A stretch of DNA of 64,000 nt, from NCBI GenBank assembly GCA_000818095.1, contig CP009416.1, forward strand, positions 1,052,501 through 1,116,500. The letters run 5' to 3'. The notes under the pieces are model-generated. The model did no database searches and was not told the origin of the DNA. It saw only the letters and a list, made by a program, of their open reading frames with translations. Of the stretch, positions 1-8,054 are shown piece after piece; the first letter of the stretch is position 1; the number at the start of each line of letters is the position of its first letter. Source of the stretch: Jeotgalibacillus malaysiensis (lineage in GTDB: Bacteria; Bacillota; Bacilli; Bacillales; Jeotgalibacillaceae). Made by a program: the position numbers and the translations under genes.

Positions 1-1
1 G

Positions 2-103
2 CAAAACAAAACCCTTAATGATCTGTATATGACTGCTGATGAAAAGATGTATAAGGACAAACATGCCTCTAAAATGATGCAGGAGCAGGGTAAAATGATC
101 TAA
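2..103 (+). CDS. C-terminal end of a GGDEF (diguanylate cyclase) protein, cut by the window edge
   Basis: The first 33 codons are open in this frame and end in TAA at 101-103. The visible residues include ADEKMYKDKHASK, which matches the last helix of GGDEF domains (the usual A-D-x-A-M-Y-x-A-K pattern). If so, the protein makes or senses cyclic di-GMP, but the GGDEF active-site loop lies outside the window and cannot be checked. The gene faces the P450 gene and both share the hairpin that follows. The family call rests on this short tail only. Confidence 0.55.
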   Translation, partial: QNKTLNDLYMTADEKMYKDKHASKMMQEQGKMI

Positions 104-127
104 AAAAGAGGCCGCGGCCTCTTTTTT
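104..127. terminator. Bidirectional intrinsic terminator
   Basis: A perfect AAGAGGCC/GGCCTCTT stem has a run of A on one side and T on the other, so it can end transcription from both the partial GGDEF gene and the convergent P450 gene. Confidence 0.85.
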
Positions 128-129
128 TG

Positions 130-1437
130 CTATCTGATCGCAGAAAACCCGTCCATTAATTCATTCAGATTTTTTTCGTAGTCAGCAATCTTCCTTACAT
201 TTTGAATGATCATTCTGCTGTTAGGGAAGGTTGGCATTCTTTCCATACTGTAAGACAGATCCTGTTCAGGCACATCATATGTCAAGTTCTTCGCAAAGAA
301 CTCAAAAAATGAACTCATCACAATCACAGTCAGCCATTCACCTGCACAGCGGTGTCCTGTATGATGATCGCCTCCGCCCTGGGGAATAAATGAAAACGGA
401 CTGCCTTTCCAGCCTTCAAAGCGTTCCGGAATAAAAGTATCCGCGTTTTCCCAGCTGTCAGGATGGCGGTTTGTTCCGAAGATGTCCAGTACGACAAGCG
501 TATCCTTTTTAAATTTATAGCCTTTAAACGTAAAGTTCTTCTTTACTTTAGCAGCCATCGCTGGCACAAAAGGATAAAATCTGCGGGTTTCCTGGGCAAA
601 CATGTGACTGTATCTAGGGTGATGCTGAAGCTTGCTGACTGTTAAAGGATGTTCATGCATCGCAACGATACCGAAAGTCAGAAAGTAAGCAGTAGCCAGA
701 AGTGGACGGAAAGAGTTACTTAATTCCACCGCGGCCGTCCCTTTATCAATTCTCTTGCCATTATTCTCTCTGTGGTGAGCCATGACATAGGCAGCTGTAT
801 GAGGAGGCGGGCTCATTTTTCCTTTTCTGACGCCTTTTATAATCTCCTGCAGCCATGCTTCATGACTGTCACGGGCTTTTTTCCCGTCCTTAAATCTTGA
901 TAGAGAACCACCAAAAGAATCGATCATGTCAATCATTTCCTGCGTACGCTGCTGTACTTCATTCTCTTCAAGCGGAACACCTGCCCACTCGCAGCCGGCT
1001 CTTGCAAGAATCTCCTGCATTTCATCGAAAATAACTACCTCATCTGCTTTTTCCCAATGACTCACTTTTGCATCTAAATGTTCGAGCGCCAATCTTTTTA
1101 AATCCTCCACCCGGTCAGGTGTGAACATAGAGAGAAATGACCGCTTCCTGTTCCGGTGAGCTTCCCCGTCCATACCATGAAGACTGCCATCACCAAACAA
1201 AGACATTTTGAGCGGCTTTGGCATCGCATCCTCACGCTTAAACTTTTCTGTATCATAAAATAATTCAGATGCTTCTTCACCCGCCATACAGATTGCTTTT
1301 TTCCCAAGCAGTCTCGTCTCAAAAATATCAGATCCAAGCTTTTGACGCTGGTTAGGTAGAAAGTAAAATCCCTCTTTAATCAGTGAAAGTGAATTATCTA
1401 TCCCTTTAGAGCGTGGCACAGGCTTTTTAACATCCAT
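130..1437 (-). CDS. cypC: CYP152-family fatty-acid peroxygenase (cytochrome P450)
   Basis: This 435-residue protein is a class of P450 that hydroxylates fatty acids at the alpha or beta carbon using hydrogen peroxide instead of a reductase. The heme cysteine is C364 in GHRCAGEW, preceded by the GGGDHHTGH stretch typical of CYP152. The usual I-helix acid/threonine pair is replaced by Arg-Pro (R244-P245 in NSFRP), the residue that binds the substrate carboxylate in B. subtilis P450BSbeta. The K-helix ExxR is E283-R286. Length matches the family. The start has an AAGGAG box about 10 nt upstream. It is transcribed divergently from the ion channel gene. Confidence 0.9.
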   Translation of the reverse strand: MDVKKPVPRSKGIDNSLSLIKEGFYFLPNQRQKLGSDIFETRLLGKKAICMAGEEASELFYDTEKFKREDAMPKPLKMSLFGDGSLHGMDGEAHRNRKRSFLSMFTPDRVEDLKRLALEHLDAKVSHWEKADEVVIFDEMQEILARAGCEWAGVPLEENEVQQRTQEMIDMIDSFGGSLSRFKDGKKARDSHEAWLQEIIKGVRKGKMSPPPHTAAYVMAHHRENNGKRIDKGTAAVELSNSFRPLLATAYFLTFGIVAMHEHPLTVSKLQHHPRYSHMFAQETRRFYPFVPAMAAKVKKNFTFKGYKFKKDTLVVLDIFGTNRHPDSWENADTFIPERFEGWKGSPFSFIPQGGGDHHTGHRCAGEWLTVIVMSSFFEFFAKNLTYDVPEQDLSYSMERMPTFPNSRMIIQNVRKIADYEKNLNELMDGFSAIR

Positions 1438-1551
1438 TCACAGCAGCTCCTTTATTTATGCATGTATTCTTTCACGTACCCTCAGGACTTTGTGATAAAC
1501 GCTGTTCAAGGTCACTTTCTTTTATTTTTAATATCATGCTAATTTAGTGAA

Positions 1552-1582
1552 TTGGTTCAAAAATTCATTATTTTGAAACCAA
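1552..1582. promoter_or_regulatory. Large inverted repeat between P450 and channel genes
   Basis: TTGGTTCAAAA and TTTTGAAACCAA form a nearly perfect dyad around an 8-nt centre (one extra base on the right arm). A second, overlapping dyad pairs ATTCATT with AATGAAT further right. Lying in a divergent intergenic region of 200 bp, it looks like an operator. The regulator is unknown. Confidence 0.4.
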
Positions 1583-1637
1583 ATGAATGATTCTTTGGTA
1601 CGATAAAATAAGAAGTTTATTAGGAAGGTGATCATCG

Positions 1638-2264
1638 ATGTCATCACTACTGTCAAAAATATACGAGGGCTTCATGATCATACTTGTTATCTTTACGATT
1701 ACAACGCTATGGAGTGACCAGCCTTACAGCTCAATCACTAACTGGATTGTCTGGCTGATCTTCTTTATTGATTTTGCTGTCAGGTTTTTCAGATCAGATT
1801 CCAAATGGGGGTTTATCAAAAAACATCCATTTCTTACAATTGCAATCATACCGTTTGACCAGTTTTTCCAGGCTGCAAGGATTGTCCGGATCATTTATCT
1901 CTTCCGTACCAAAACGATTACCAAACATTATGTTCAGCCGGTCATTGATCGAGTCAGTAACGCTTCAAAACTGATTATCCTTGCAAGCGTCATTGGCCTC
2001 TTTTTTATTGAATCCTTCATGATCTGGCTGCTGCCAAATGTCATTACGACTTATACAGAGGCGCTCACTTTTATCTTCAGCCAACTGCTGTTTTTCGGCC
2101 GCCGCATTTATGAAATTGAATCTGCACTGATGCATACGTTTGTCATCATTAATTCCATTATCGGTGTCATCATGCACGGAATCGCACTTCAGTGGCTTTT
2201 CAATCAATTCGATGATACATTCGCTGCTGTTAAAAAGTATGTGAAGAATAAGGTTTCCTCCTGA
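1638..2264 (+). CDS. Ion transporter / voltage-gated-channel-like membrane protein
   Basis: This 208-residue membrane protein has hydrophobic segments near residues 9-27, 31-50, 65-80, 110-130 and 165-190. The arginine-bearing segment near residues 75-95 (AARIVRIIYLFRTK) resembles the S4 voltage-sensor helix of the bacterial ion transport family. A clear TVGYG-type potassium filter is not visible, so ion selectivity cannot be assigned and it may be a voltage-sensor-only relative. The start follows an AGGAAGGTG box. It is a single gene, divergent from the P450 gene. Confidence 0.6.
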   Translation: MSSLLSKIYEGFMIILVIFTITTLWSDQPYSSITNWIVWLIFFIDFAVRFFRSDSKWGFIKKHPFLTIAIIPFDQFFQAARIVRIIYLFRTKTITKHYVQPVIDRVSNASKLIILASVIGLFFIESFMIWLLPNVITTYTEALTFIFSQLLFFGRRIYEIESALMHTFVIINSIIGVIMHGIALQWLFNQFDDTFAAVKKYVKNKVSS

Positions 2265-2327
2265 CGTTTAAGTTCTCTTCAACTGGGAAGAAGTGGTGTA
2301 TGACTTCTATACGGGAGGAATTTACTG

Positions 2328-3110
2328 ATGAGTAAAACAATTTTTATTACAGGAGCAGGGACCGGTCTCGGCCGAGGCGCAGCACTTGGACTTGCTAAAG
2401 AAGGACATAAAGTCATTGCGACGACGGAGCTCACTGCGCAAAAAACAGATTTAATGCGAGAAGCAGAAGACCAGGGTCTTGAGATGGAAGTATTCAAGCT
2501 CGACATTACAAACCAGCGTGACCTTGCTGAAATCACAAAGCATGATTTTGATATTTTCGTTGCCAATGCAGCGATCAATGAAGGCGGACCTCTTGGTGAA
2601 GTGCCGATGGACCGCTTCCGTGCTTTATTTGAAGTGAATGTATTTGCCACACTTGAATCCGCCCAGCTTGCAGCCAAGAAGCTTGTGCAAAAAGGTAGCG
2701 GTAAAATCGTCTTCATGAGTTCCATGGCAGGCATATCCGCCACACCATACGTCGGACCATATACTGCCACCAAGCATGCGCTTGAAGGCATCGCGCAGAC
2801 AATGAAAGCTGAGCTTGAAAAACACGGTGTGAAAGTAGCTACGATCAACCCAGGTCCGTTTGCAACAGGCTTTAACAAGCGCAGCGCAGAAGAAAAGTGG
2901 AAATGGTACAACGAAAACGAACATTTCACACGCAAAGAAGATATCATCGAGCAGGAAGAAGGATTAAAAGAATTTGATCCAGAAGACATGATCAAAAAAA
3001 TGATTGAGATCATCCCGGCAGACGAACATAAATTCCGTACAGTCTATCCGCAGGAAACGGAAGACCAGCTCAAGGAAACGCAGAAAGAGCGCTGGGATAT
3101 GGAAATCTGA
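2328..3110 (+). CDS. SDR-family NAD(P)-dependent oxidoreductase
   Basis: A classical short-chain dehydrogenase of 260 residues. The N-terminal TGAGTGLGRG (about residues 8-17) is the glycine-rich cofactor loop. NAAINEGG stands in the NNAG position. The catalytic triad is visible as Ser in FMSSMAG with Tyr-x-x-x-Lys in YTATK. The C-terminal third is charged and longer than in minimal SDRs. A GGGAGGAATT box precedes the ATG. Substrate is unknown. It stands alone between the channel gene and a terminator. Confidence 0.85.
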   Translation: MSKTIFITGAGTGLGRGAALGLAKEGHKVIATTELTAQKTDLMREAEDQGLEMEVFKLDITNQRDLAEITKHDFDIFVANAAINEGGPLGEVPMDRFRALFEVNVFATLESAQLAAKKLVQKGSGKIVFMSSMAGISATPYVGPYTATKHALEGIAQTMKAELEKHGVKVATINPGPFATGFNKRSAEEKWKWYNENEHFTRKEDIIEQEEGLKEFDPEDMIKKMIEIIPADEHKFRTVYPQETEDQLKETQKERWDMEI

Positions 3111-3116
3111 TCAAGA

Positions 3117-3142
3117 GAGCAGCTGATTATCAGCTGCTTTTT
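3117..3142 (+). terminator. Intrinsic terminator after SDR
   Basis: GCAGCTGA/TCAGCTGC stem with a 3-nt loop, followed by TTTTT. Confidence 0.8.
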
Positions 3143-3205
3143 CTGTGCGGGAAATCAAGATGTGCGTTAAACTGTATATACAAACTAAAAAAGGTAGGAT
3201 GACTA

Positions 3206-3985
3206 ATGGAAAAAAGTATTATTTTCTTCGATATTGATGGCACATTACTCAACCACGATAAAAAACTGCCTGCTTCCACTAAAGAGGCAATTTCACAGCT
3301 GCAAAAGTCAGGTCACGAAGTTGCAATTGCTACAGGACGTGCGCCATTTATGTATGAAAACCTGAGACAGGAGCTTGGTATCCGTTCATTTATCAGCTAT
3401 AACGGTCAATATGTGGTGCTGAATGATGAAGTCATTTTCGCCAACCCTCTTAACGCAGAGGCACTTGAAAAGTTGACTGCAACAGCCGTTGAAAATGAGC
3501 ACCCTGTCGTATATATGGATCATGAAGATATGAAAGCCAATGTACGTCAGCATGCTTACATTGAAGAAAGTATCGGCACACTGAAAATCGGTATGGAGCC
3601 GACCCATGACCCTGATTATCATATTGATCGCCCGCTATATCAGTCTCTTTTATTTTGTGAACGCGGGGAAGAAGAGCAGTATAAAGAAACATTCAAAGAT
3701 TTTGACTTTATCAGATGGCATGCCTATTCAGTAGATATCCTGCCAAAAGGCGGTTCAAAGGCACAGGGAATTGCTAAAATGGTCGAACAGTTAGGCTACC
3801 CGCCGGCACGTCAATATGCATTTGGAGACGGTCTGAACGATATCGAAATGCTGACTGCCGTTGAAAACAGCTTTGCAATGGGGAACGCGTTAGATGAAGT
3901 AAAGAAATCTGCTAAATTCGTAACGAAATCGGTTGAGGAAGATGGAATTTTGCACGGATTGAAGATGGCAGGATTGATCAAATAA
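3206..3985 (+). CDS. Cof-type HAD-IIB hydrolase (sugar/flavin phosphate phosphatase family)
   Basis: This 259-residue HAD phosphatase has the nucleophile motif FFDIDGTLL at residues 7-15, motif II in ATGRAP, a conserved lysine in PKGGSKAQGI, and motif IV FGDGLNDIEM with the metal-binding aspartates. The cap inserted between motifs II and III is of the C2B (Cof) type. Such enzymes dephosphorylate a broad set of sugar phosphates or cofactors, so the true substrate cannot be read from sequence. It is followed by a strong terminator and then the first 21-nt array. Confidence 0.9.
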   Translation: MEKSIIFFDIDGTLLNHDKKLPASTKEAISQLQKSGHEVAIATGRAPFMYENLRQELGIRSFISYNGQYVVLNDEVIFANPLNAEALEKLTATAVENEHPVVYMDHEDMKANVRQHAYIEESIGTLKIGMEPTHDPDYHIDRPLYQSLLFCERGEEEQYKETFKDFDFIRWHAYSVDILPKGGSKAQGIAKMVEQLGYPPARQYAFGDGLNDIEMLTAVENSFAMGNALDEVKKSAKFVTKSVEEDGILHGLKMAGLIK

Positions 3986-3986
3986 A

Positions 3987-4023
3987 AGCATCCGGTGCCT
4001 GTGATGGCACCGGATGTTTTTTT
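3987..4023 (+). terminator. Intrinsic terminator after Cof hydrolase
   Basis: A 12-bp GCATCCGGTGCC stem with one wobble, a 6-nt loop and seven T. Confidence 0.9.
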
Positions 4024-4037
4024 GCGGGAGGTAGGTC

Positions 4038-4168
4038 TTTTTACATGATTTTACGAACAGATGCATTTTTTCTAAGAACTTCAGATGTTTTTCTAAGAAC
4101 AGTACGTTGTGTTCTAAGAACCTTACCTTCTGACCTCTGAACATCCGCCAGTTTTCTCCGAACCGAAC
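4038..4168. repeat. 21-nt periodic intergenic array A (core CTAAGAAC)
   Basis: The tetramer GAAC ends at 4058, 4079, 4100, 4121, 4142 and 4163, so all five intervals are exactly 21 nt. The better units read TTTCTAAGAAC followed by about 10 variable bases. Outer units are degenerate (TTTTACGAAC, CTCTGAAC, TCTCCGAAC). The array fills the gap between the convergent ends of the Cof and MarR genes. The ORF that crosses it on the minus strand only mirrors the 21-nt period as heptads (RFLEHNV, LFLEKHL, KFLEKMH) and has no independent support as a gene. Confidence 0.85.
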
Positions 4169-4172
4169 CACC

Positions 4173-4616
4173 TCACTCATCCCCAGACCAGTAAACCTTC
4201 ACCGACTCATTAAACTTCTTCAGCAAGCGGCCAAACTGCTCTCGTTCTTCCTCTTCCCAGTCAAAAAGAAGTTCATCTACCTTTTCCCTCCGGATTTTCT
4301 GGTATTCAACCATTTCGCGTTGGCCGTCGTCAGTAATTTCATATAAATAGGATCGTTTATCTTTAGGATGGGGTACTTTCTTGATATAACCCTTTTGATC
4401 AAGGGAAGCTGCCTGTCTGCTGACTGTGGAAATATCAAGCTGAAGCTCTTCAGCGAGTCCTTTTACACCTTCCGGACCGTGTGCTGATATCTGAAACAGC
4501 AGCAGATAAGCTGCCCTGACAAGATTCTCTTCACGCTTGCTTCTGGAGACAGAGGCAATTCTTCTTGAGAGAACGGCCATTTCCAGTTCAATTTGTGCTA
4601 ATGATTCTTCTTTCAT
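4173..4616 (-). CDS. MarR-family transcriptional regulator
   Basis: This 147-residue winged-helix protein contains LQLDISTVSRQAASLDQKGYIKK, split as the recognition helix followed by the wing (HPKDKRSYLYEIT). The ATG at 4616 is chosen because AAAGGCGG lies about 8 nt upstream. A longer reading to 4658 lacks such a site. It is divergent from an MFS exporter, and the gap contains palindromes expected for a MarR dimer. It most likely represses itself and the exporter until a toxic ligand binds. Confidence 0.9.
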   Translation of the reverse strand: MKEESLAQIELEMAVLSRRIASVSRSKREENLVRAAYLLLFQISAHGPEGVKGLAEELQLDISTVSRQAASLDQKGYIKKVPHPKDKRSYLYEITDDGQREMVEYQKIRREKVDELLFDWEEEEREQFGRLLKKFNESVKVYWSGDE

Positions 4617-4640
4617 ATGCTTACCGCCTTTATTCATTTT

Positions 4641-4699
4641 AAGCAAGTTGCTTGCCACCTATTAGTTGTATGATACAATCATATAGTTGTATAATGCAA
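4641..4699. promoter_or_regulatory. MarR operator pair plus extra palindrome
   Basis: TTGTATGATACAA at 4666-4678 is a perfect 13-bp palindrome and TTGTATAATGCAA at 4687-4699 is a near copy. Their centres are 21 bp apart (two helical turns). A third palindrome, AAGCAAGTTGCTT, lies at 4641-4653 next to the marR leader. Placement between the two divergent genes suggests co-repression by the MarR product. Confidence 0.7.
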
Positions 4700-4749
4700 A
4701 TACTTGATTCGTTTTGCGAAATTTGATAGATAGAAAGAAGGAAATAGAT

Positions 4750-6180
4750 ATGGCACATGCAGAAAGTCAGCCGGCCGCCGGAGCCGGAATTAATAAGGTA
4801 CCCCTGCTGATTGTGTTAATTTCAGGTGCATTTGCAGCGATCTTAAATCAGACGCTCCTGGCAACTGCGATTCCTGTCATCATGGAGGACCTTCAATTGA
4901 ATGCTTCTACTGCACAATGGCTGCAGTCAATCTTTATGCTGGTAAACGGGATTATGATCCCTATTACAGCTTTTTTAATTGAACGATTTACAACGAGACG
5001 GTTATTTTTAACAGCGATGGGATTATTCGCATTTGGTACATTAGTCTGTGCGGTTGCACCAAACTTCGGACTGCTGCTGACAGGCCGGGTACTACAGGCA
5101 TCCGGAGCGGGAATTATTATGCCGCTTATGCAGACAATCCTGTTTTTAATTTTCCCGATAGAAAAGCGTGGACAGGCAATGGGGATGTTCGGTCTTGTCA
5201 TTGCATTCGCACCGGCAATCGGTCCGACATTGTCCGGCTGGATGGTGGATCAATTCCCGTGGAGAAGCCTGTTCTACATTATTCTGCCGGTCGTCATTAT
5301 TGATATTATCGTTGCTTACTTTATCTTAAAAAATGTGACAAAACAGACTTTTCCTAAAGTCGATCCAATCTCAATTGCGCTTTCTACACTTGGATTTGGG
5401 GGCTTATTGTATGCCTTCAGTACAGCCGGAAACAGTGGCTGGGCGAGTGCTGAGGTACTGATTTCACTGGTTGTTGGTCTGATTGCGCTGCCGATTTTTA
5501 TTACAAGACAATCAAAATTGAAGCAGCCAATGCTTGAGTTTAAAGTATTCCGTAATAAAGTCTTCACGATCACTACGATTATAGGCATGGTCGTATTCAT
5601 TGCGATGATCGGGGGAGCAGTCGTATTGCCATTATTGATGCAGAATATGCTTGGATTTTCAGCTTTTGAATCGGGTCTGATGCTGCTTCCTGGTGCAGTA
5701 CTGATGGGGCTGATGAACCCGGTATCAGGGAAATTATTTGATATGTTCGGTGCGAGATGGCTTGCGATAACAGGCATGTCACTGCTTACCATTACAACAT
5801 TTATGTTTACAAACCTGACAACGGAGACAACTTTTACGTATTTAGCCTCAGTGAATGCTGTAAGGATGTTCGGATTGGCGCTTGTCATGATGCCGGTTAC
5901 AACTGCAGGGTTGAATCAGCTGCCGACCAGCCTGATTCCACACGGCACGGCAATGAATAACACAATGCGGCAAATTGCCGGCGCAGTCGGAACAGCGCTA
6001 TTAGTCACCGTCATGTCCACTGCAGCCATCCCGTCTGAAGGTATGCAGGGCATGGTTCACGGGGTTAATGTGTCATTTATCGTTGCCGGAATCACGGCAT
6101 TGATCGGACTTGTGCTCGCATTTTTCGTCAAATCTAAAAAAGAAATCGACCGTGATATTGCAGAAGAAAATCGCGCTTAA
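4750..6180 (+). CDS. DHA2-family MFS multidrug exporter (14 TM)
   Basis: This 476-residue proton-driven drug exporter has the length and hydrophobicity expected of 14 transmembrane segments. Signature stretches are LNQTLLATAIPVI in TM1, WLQSIFMLVNG in TM2 and GRVLQASGAGIIMPL (motif B/C region) in TM4-5. The closest family is the EmrB/LmrB-like group. The start at 4750 has GAAGGAAATAGAT upstream. An in-frame TTG at 4714 overlaps the operators and is less likely. It is probably controlled by the divergent MarR regulator. Confidence 0.88.
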   Translation: MAHAESQPAAGAGINKVPLLIVLISGAFAAILNQTLLATAIPVIMEDLQLNASTAQWLQSIFMLVNGIMIPITAFLIERFTTRRLFLTAMGLFAFGTLVCAVAPNFGLLLTGRVLQASGAGIIMPLMQTILFLIFPIEKRGQAMGMFGLVIAFAPAIGPTLSGWMVDQFPWRSLFYIILPVVIIDIIVAYFILKNVTKQTFPKVDPISIALSTLGFGGLLYAFSTAGNSGWASAEVLISLVVGLIALPIFITRQSKLKQPMLEFKVFRNKVFTITTIIGMVVFIAMIGGAVVLPLLMQNMLGFSAFESGLMLLPGAVLMGLMNPVSGKLFDMFGARWLAITGMSLLTITTFMFTNLTTETTFTYLASVNAVRMFGLALVMMPVTTAGLNQLPTSLIPHGTAMNNTMRQIAGAVGTALLVTVMSTAAIPSEGMQGMVHGVNVSFIVAGITALIGLVLAFFVKSKKEIDRDIAEENRA

Positions 6181-6181
6181 A

Positions 6182-6217
6182 ATAAGACAGTGCTCAGTGA
6201 TGAGTGCTGTCTTTTTA
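6182..6217 (+). terminator. Intrinsic terminator after MFS gene
   Basis: AAGACAGTGCTC pairs with GAGTGCTGTCTT (two wobbles), followed by TTTTT. Confidence 0.75.
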
Positions 6218-6331
6218 ATTGGCTGCGATCGCCCCCAAACTTCAGCAGATCCATTTTATTAAAATGTAACCGGTTTTCCATCTGGAAATATAGGGTAGAG
6301 TCAACCATCATCGATAAATGGAGGAAATTAA

Positions 6332-7075
6332 ATGGTATTAAAAAGTTCTGGACTACTGACAAAAGAAGATATGGAGAATCACGAGCAGCTCCCGGATTGG
6401 CTGGTAAATGAATATAAGACATTTGAAAATACAGTACTTGACCCTACATTTCCATGCTATTTTGGCATGAAAGGCCAGCGAAAAGGGGAACTTCGCTATG
6501 CATACATATCACAGGATGACTGGACCAATTTACCGGATGCGGTCGGAGAATTTCTGACGCTGTTTAATGAGGCGACAAAGATTAAGCATGGCCTGTTTAT
6601 TTTCGTTGAACCTTTTGAAGAAGAAGGAAAGCTCGATGAATACCGCGCGCAGTTCTGGGATATTATTCAGTATCTTCACGACAAGGATACAGTTGAATGG
6701 CCTGAGGATCACCCGCGAGATCCTGAACACTTCCTATGGGACTTTCATTTTAAAGGGGAGCCGATTTTTGTGTTTGGGAATGCACCTGCTTATAAGCAGC
6801 GAAAGACGAGAGACCTTGGAAACAGCATGGTACTTGGATTTCAGCCTCGTGCTATTTTTCAGGGACTTGAAGGAACAGAAAAGGGTGGCATTATGTCCCG
6901 CGAAAAAGTACGAGAGCGCGTAGAAGCATGGGACCAGCTCCCAAAGCATCCGGATATCAGCCATTACGGTGACCCTGAACATAATGAATGGAAGCAATCA
7001 TTTATTGGAGATGACATTGAGCCGATCACCGGCAAATGCCCGTTTATGCATAAAGAAATGAAAATACACTCATGA
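6332..7075 (+). CDS. YqcI/YcgG (GntA-like) heme-dependent N-hydroxylase family protein
   Basis: The 247-residue product matches the YqcI/YcgG family by its N-terminal FPCYFGMKGQRKGELRY stretch, the central DFHFKGEPIFVFGNAPAY and the C-terminal GKCPFMH motif. One characterised member, GntA of guanitoxin biosynthesis, is a heme enzyme that N-hydroxylates an amidine/guanidine substrate. Most Bacillus members have no known substrate. No guanitoxin genes are nearby. The gene overlaps the start region of the NAD(P)HX dehydratase gene, so both are probably on one transcript. The GAGG box is about 6 nt before the ATG. Confidence 0.7.
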   Translation: MVLKSSGLLTKEDMENHEQLPDWLVNEYKTFENTVLDPTFPCYFGMKGQRKGELRYAYISQDDWTNLPDAVGEFLTLFNEATKIKHGLFIFVEPFEEEGKLDEYRAQFWDIIQYLHDKDTVEWPEDHPRDPEHFLWDFHFKGEPIFVFGNAPAYKQRKTRDLGNSMVLGFQPRAIFQGLEGTEKGGIMSREKVRERVEAWDQLPKHPDISHYGDPEHNEWKQSFIGDDIEPITGKCPFMHKEMKIHS

Positions 7076-7086
7076 AAGGAGCCGGC

Positions 7087-7911
7087 ATGATGAAAAAGTG
7101 GAACACTAAAGATGTAAAAAGAACGCTGCCTGAAAGATTATCAGATGCCCATAAAGGAACATATGGGACTGCACTGATTGCAGCAGGAAGCAGATTCATG
7201 CCGGGGGCTGCAGTCCTTTCAGCAATCGCATGTATGAGAAGCGGTGTGGGTAAGCTTGAAGTCGGTACAGAAGAAGCAGTTATTCCATATGTAATACAGC
7301 ATCTGCCTGAAACGACTTTTGTGCCGGGTTTTTACGAGCGGCTTGAAAATCTGTCGTTTGATCAATACCGTGTCCTGGCTGCTGGTCCGGGGAGAGAGGC
7401 GGATGACGAAACAGAAATAACTGTAGAAGCGTTTTTGAAAACAGATATCCCGGTGGTTCTTGATGCTGGTGCGCTAAGTAAAAGAAGCTATCAAAAGCGT
7501 CAGGGACCAACAATTTTAACGCCTCATCCGGGTGAGTTTCTCCGTATTTCAGGCTGTGAAAAAGAAGAGCTTAAGCATAACAGACAATCCATTCTAAGTA
7601 ATTTTGCGGTACAATCCGGAGTTACAGTTGTGTTGAAAGGCAAACAGACGCTCACTGCATTTCCTGATGGTGAAGTTTATGAAAACACTACAGGTAACAG
7701 TGCTTTATCCAAAGGTGGAACAGGTGACACATTAACCGGCATGATCACAGGGATGATCTGCTGTCATGAAAACTGGAAGCACGCTATTTTAAACGCAGTA
7801 TATTTTCATGGAGCCTGTGCAGACGAGTGGGTTAAAACGAAGTCAGCGCACACGATGCTTGCTCATGAAATTAATGATTTGCTGCCTGAAGTGTGGAAAA
7901 ATCTCGAGTAA
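7087..7911 (+). CDS. nnrD: ADP-dependent (S)-NAD(P)H-hydrate dehydratase
   Basis: This 274-residue ribokinase-fold enzyme repairs hydrated NADH/NADPH. Characteristic motifs are GTYGTALIAAGS near the N-terminus, LDAGAL and LTPHPGEFLRI in the middle, VVLKGKQTL, and the nucleotide-binding NTTGNSALSKGGTGDTLTG, of which NSALSKGGTGD is the diagnostic part. Two ATGs in tandem (7087, 7090) follow AAAGGAGCC. The first is used. The usual epimerase domain is absent, as in B. subtilis YxkO. The in-frame ATG at 7072 overlaps the upstream stop and would leave no spacing for a ribosome site. Confidence 0.88.
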   Translation: MMKKWNTKDVKRTLPERLSDAHKGTYGTALIAAGSRFMPGAAVLSAIACMRSGVGKLEVGTEEAVIPYVIQHLPETTFVPGFYERLENLSFDQYRVLAAGPGREADDETEITVEAFLKTDIPVVLDAGALSKRSYQKRQGPTILTPHPGEFLRISGCEKEELKHNRQSILSNFAVQSGVTVVLKGKQTLTAFPDGEVYENTTGNSALSKGGTGDTLTGMITGMICCHENWKHAILNAVYFHGACADEWVKTKSAHTMLAHEINDLLPEVWKNLE

Positions 7912-7996
7912 AATGCAGTTCGTGAACAATTTGTGAAATACTGAACAAACTATTGCAAGAATTAAAAACATGCTTTATTATAAAGTTATCAAATAA

Positions 7997-8014
7997 ATGT
8001 GAAACATTTCACAA
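7997..8014. promoter_or_regulatory. Rex operator 1
   Basis: ATGTGAAACATTTCACAA matches the Rex consensus TTGTGAA-N4-TTCACAA at 13 of 14 fixed positions. A weaker third copy, TTGTGAAATACTGAACAA, lies upstream at 7931-7948 with one good half. Confidence 0.75.
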
Positions 8015-8054
8015 ATACAACGATAGTAAACAGCAATTATTTTTTTAAACTGAC

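Noticed and set aside
3890-4180. Minus-strand ORF with FLExxxx heptads between Cof and MarR genes
   Set aside because: It overlaps the end of the Cof gene and the strong terminator, and mirrors array A only.
6190-6411. Forward 73-codon ORF before the YqcI-family gene
   Set aside because: It covers a terminator and the real gene's promoter and start in another frame.
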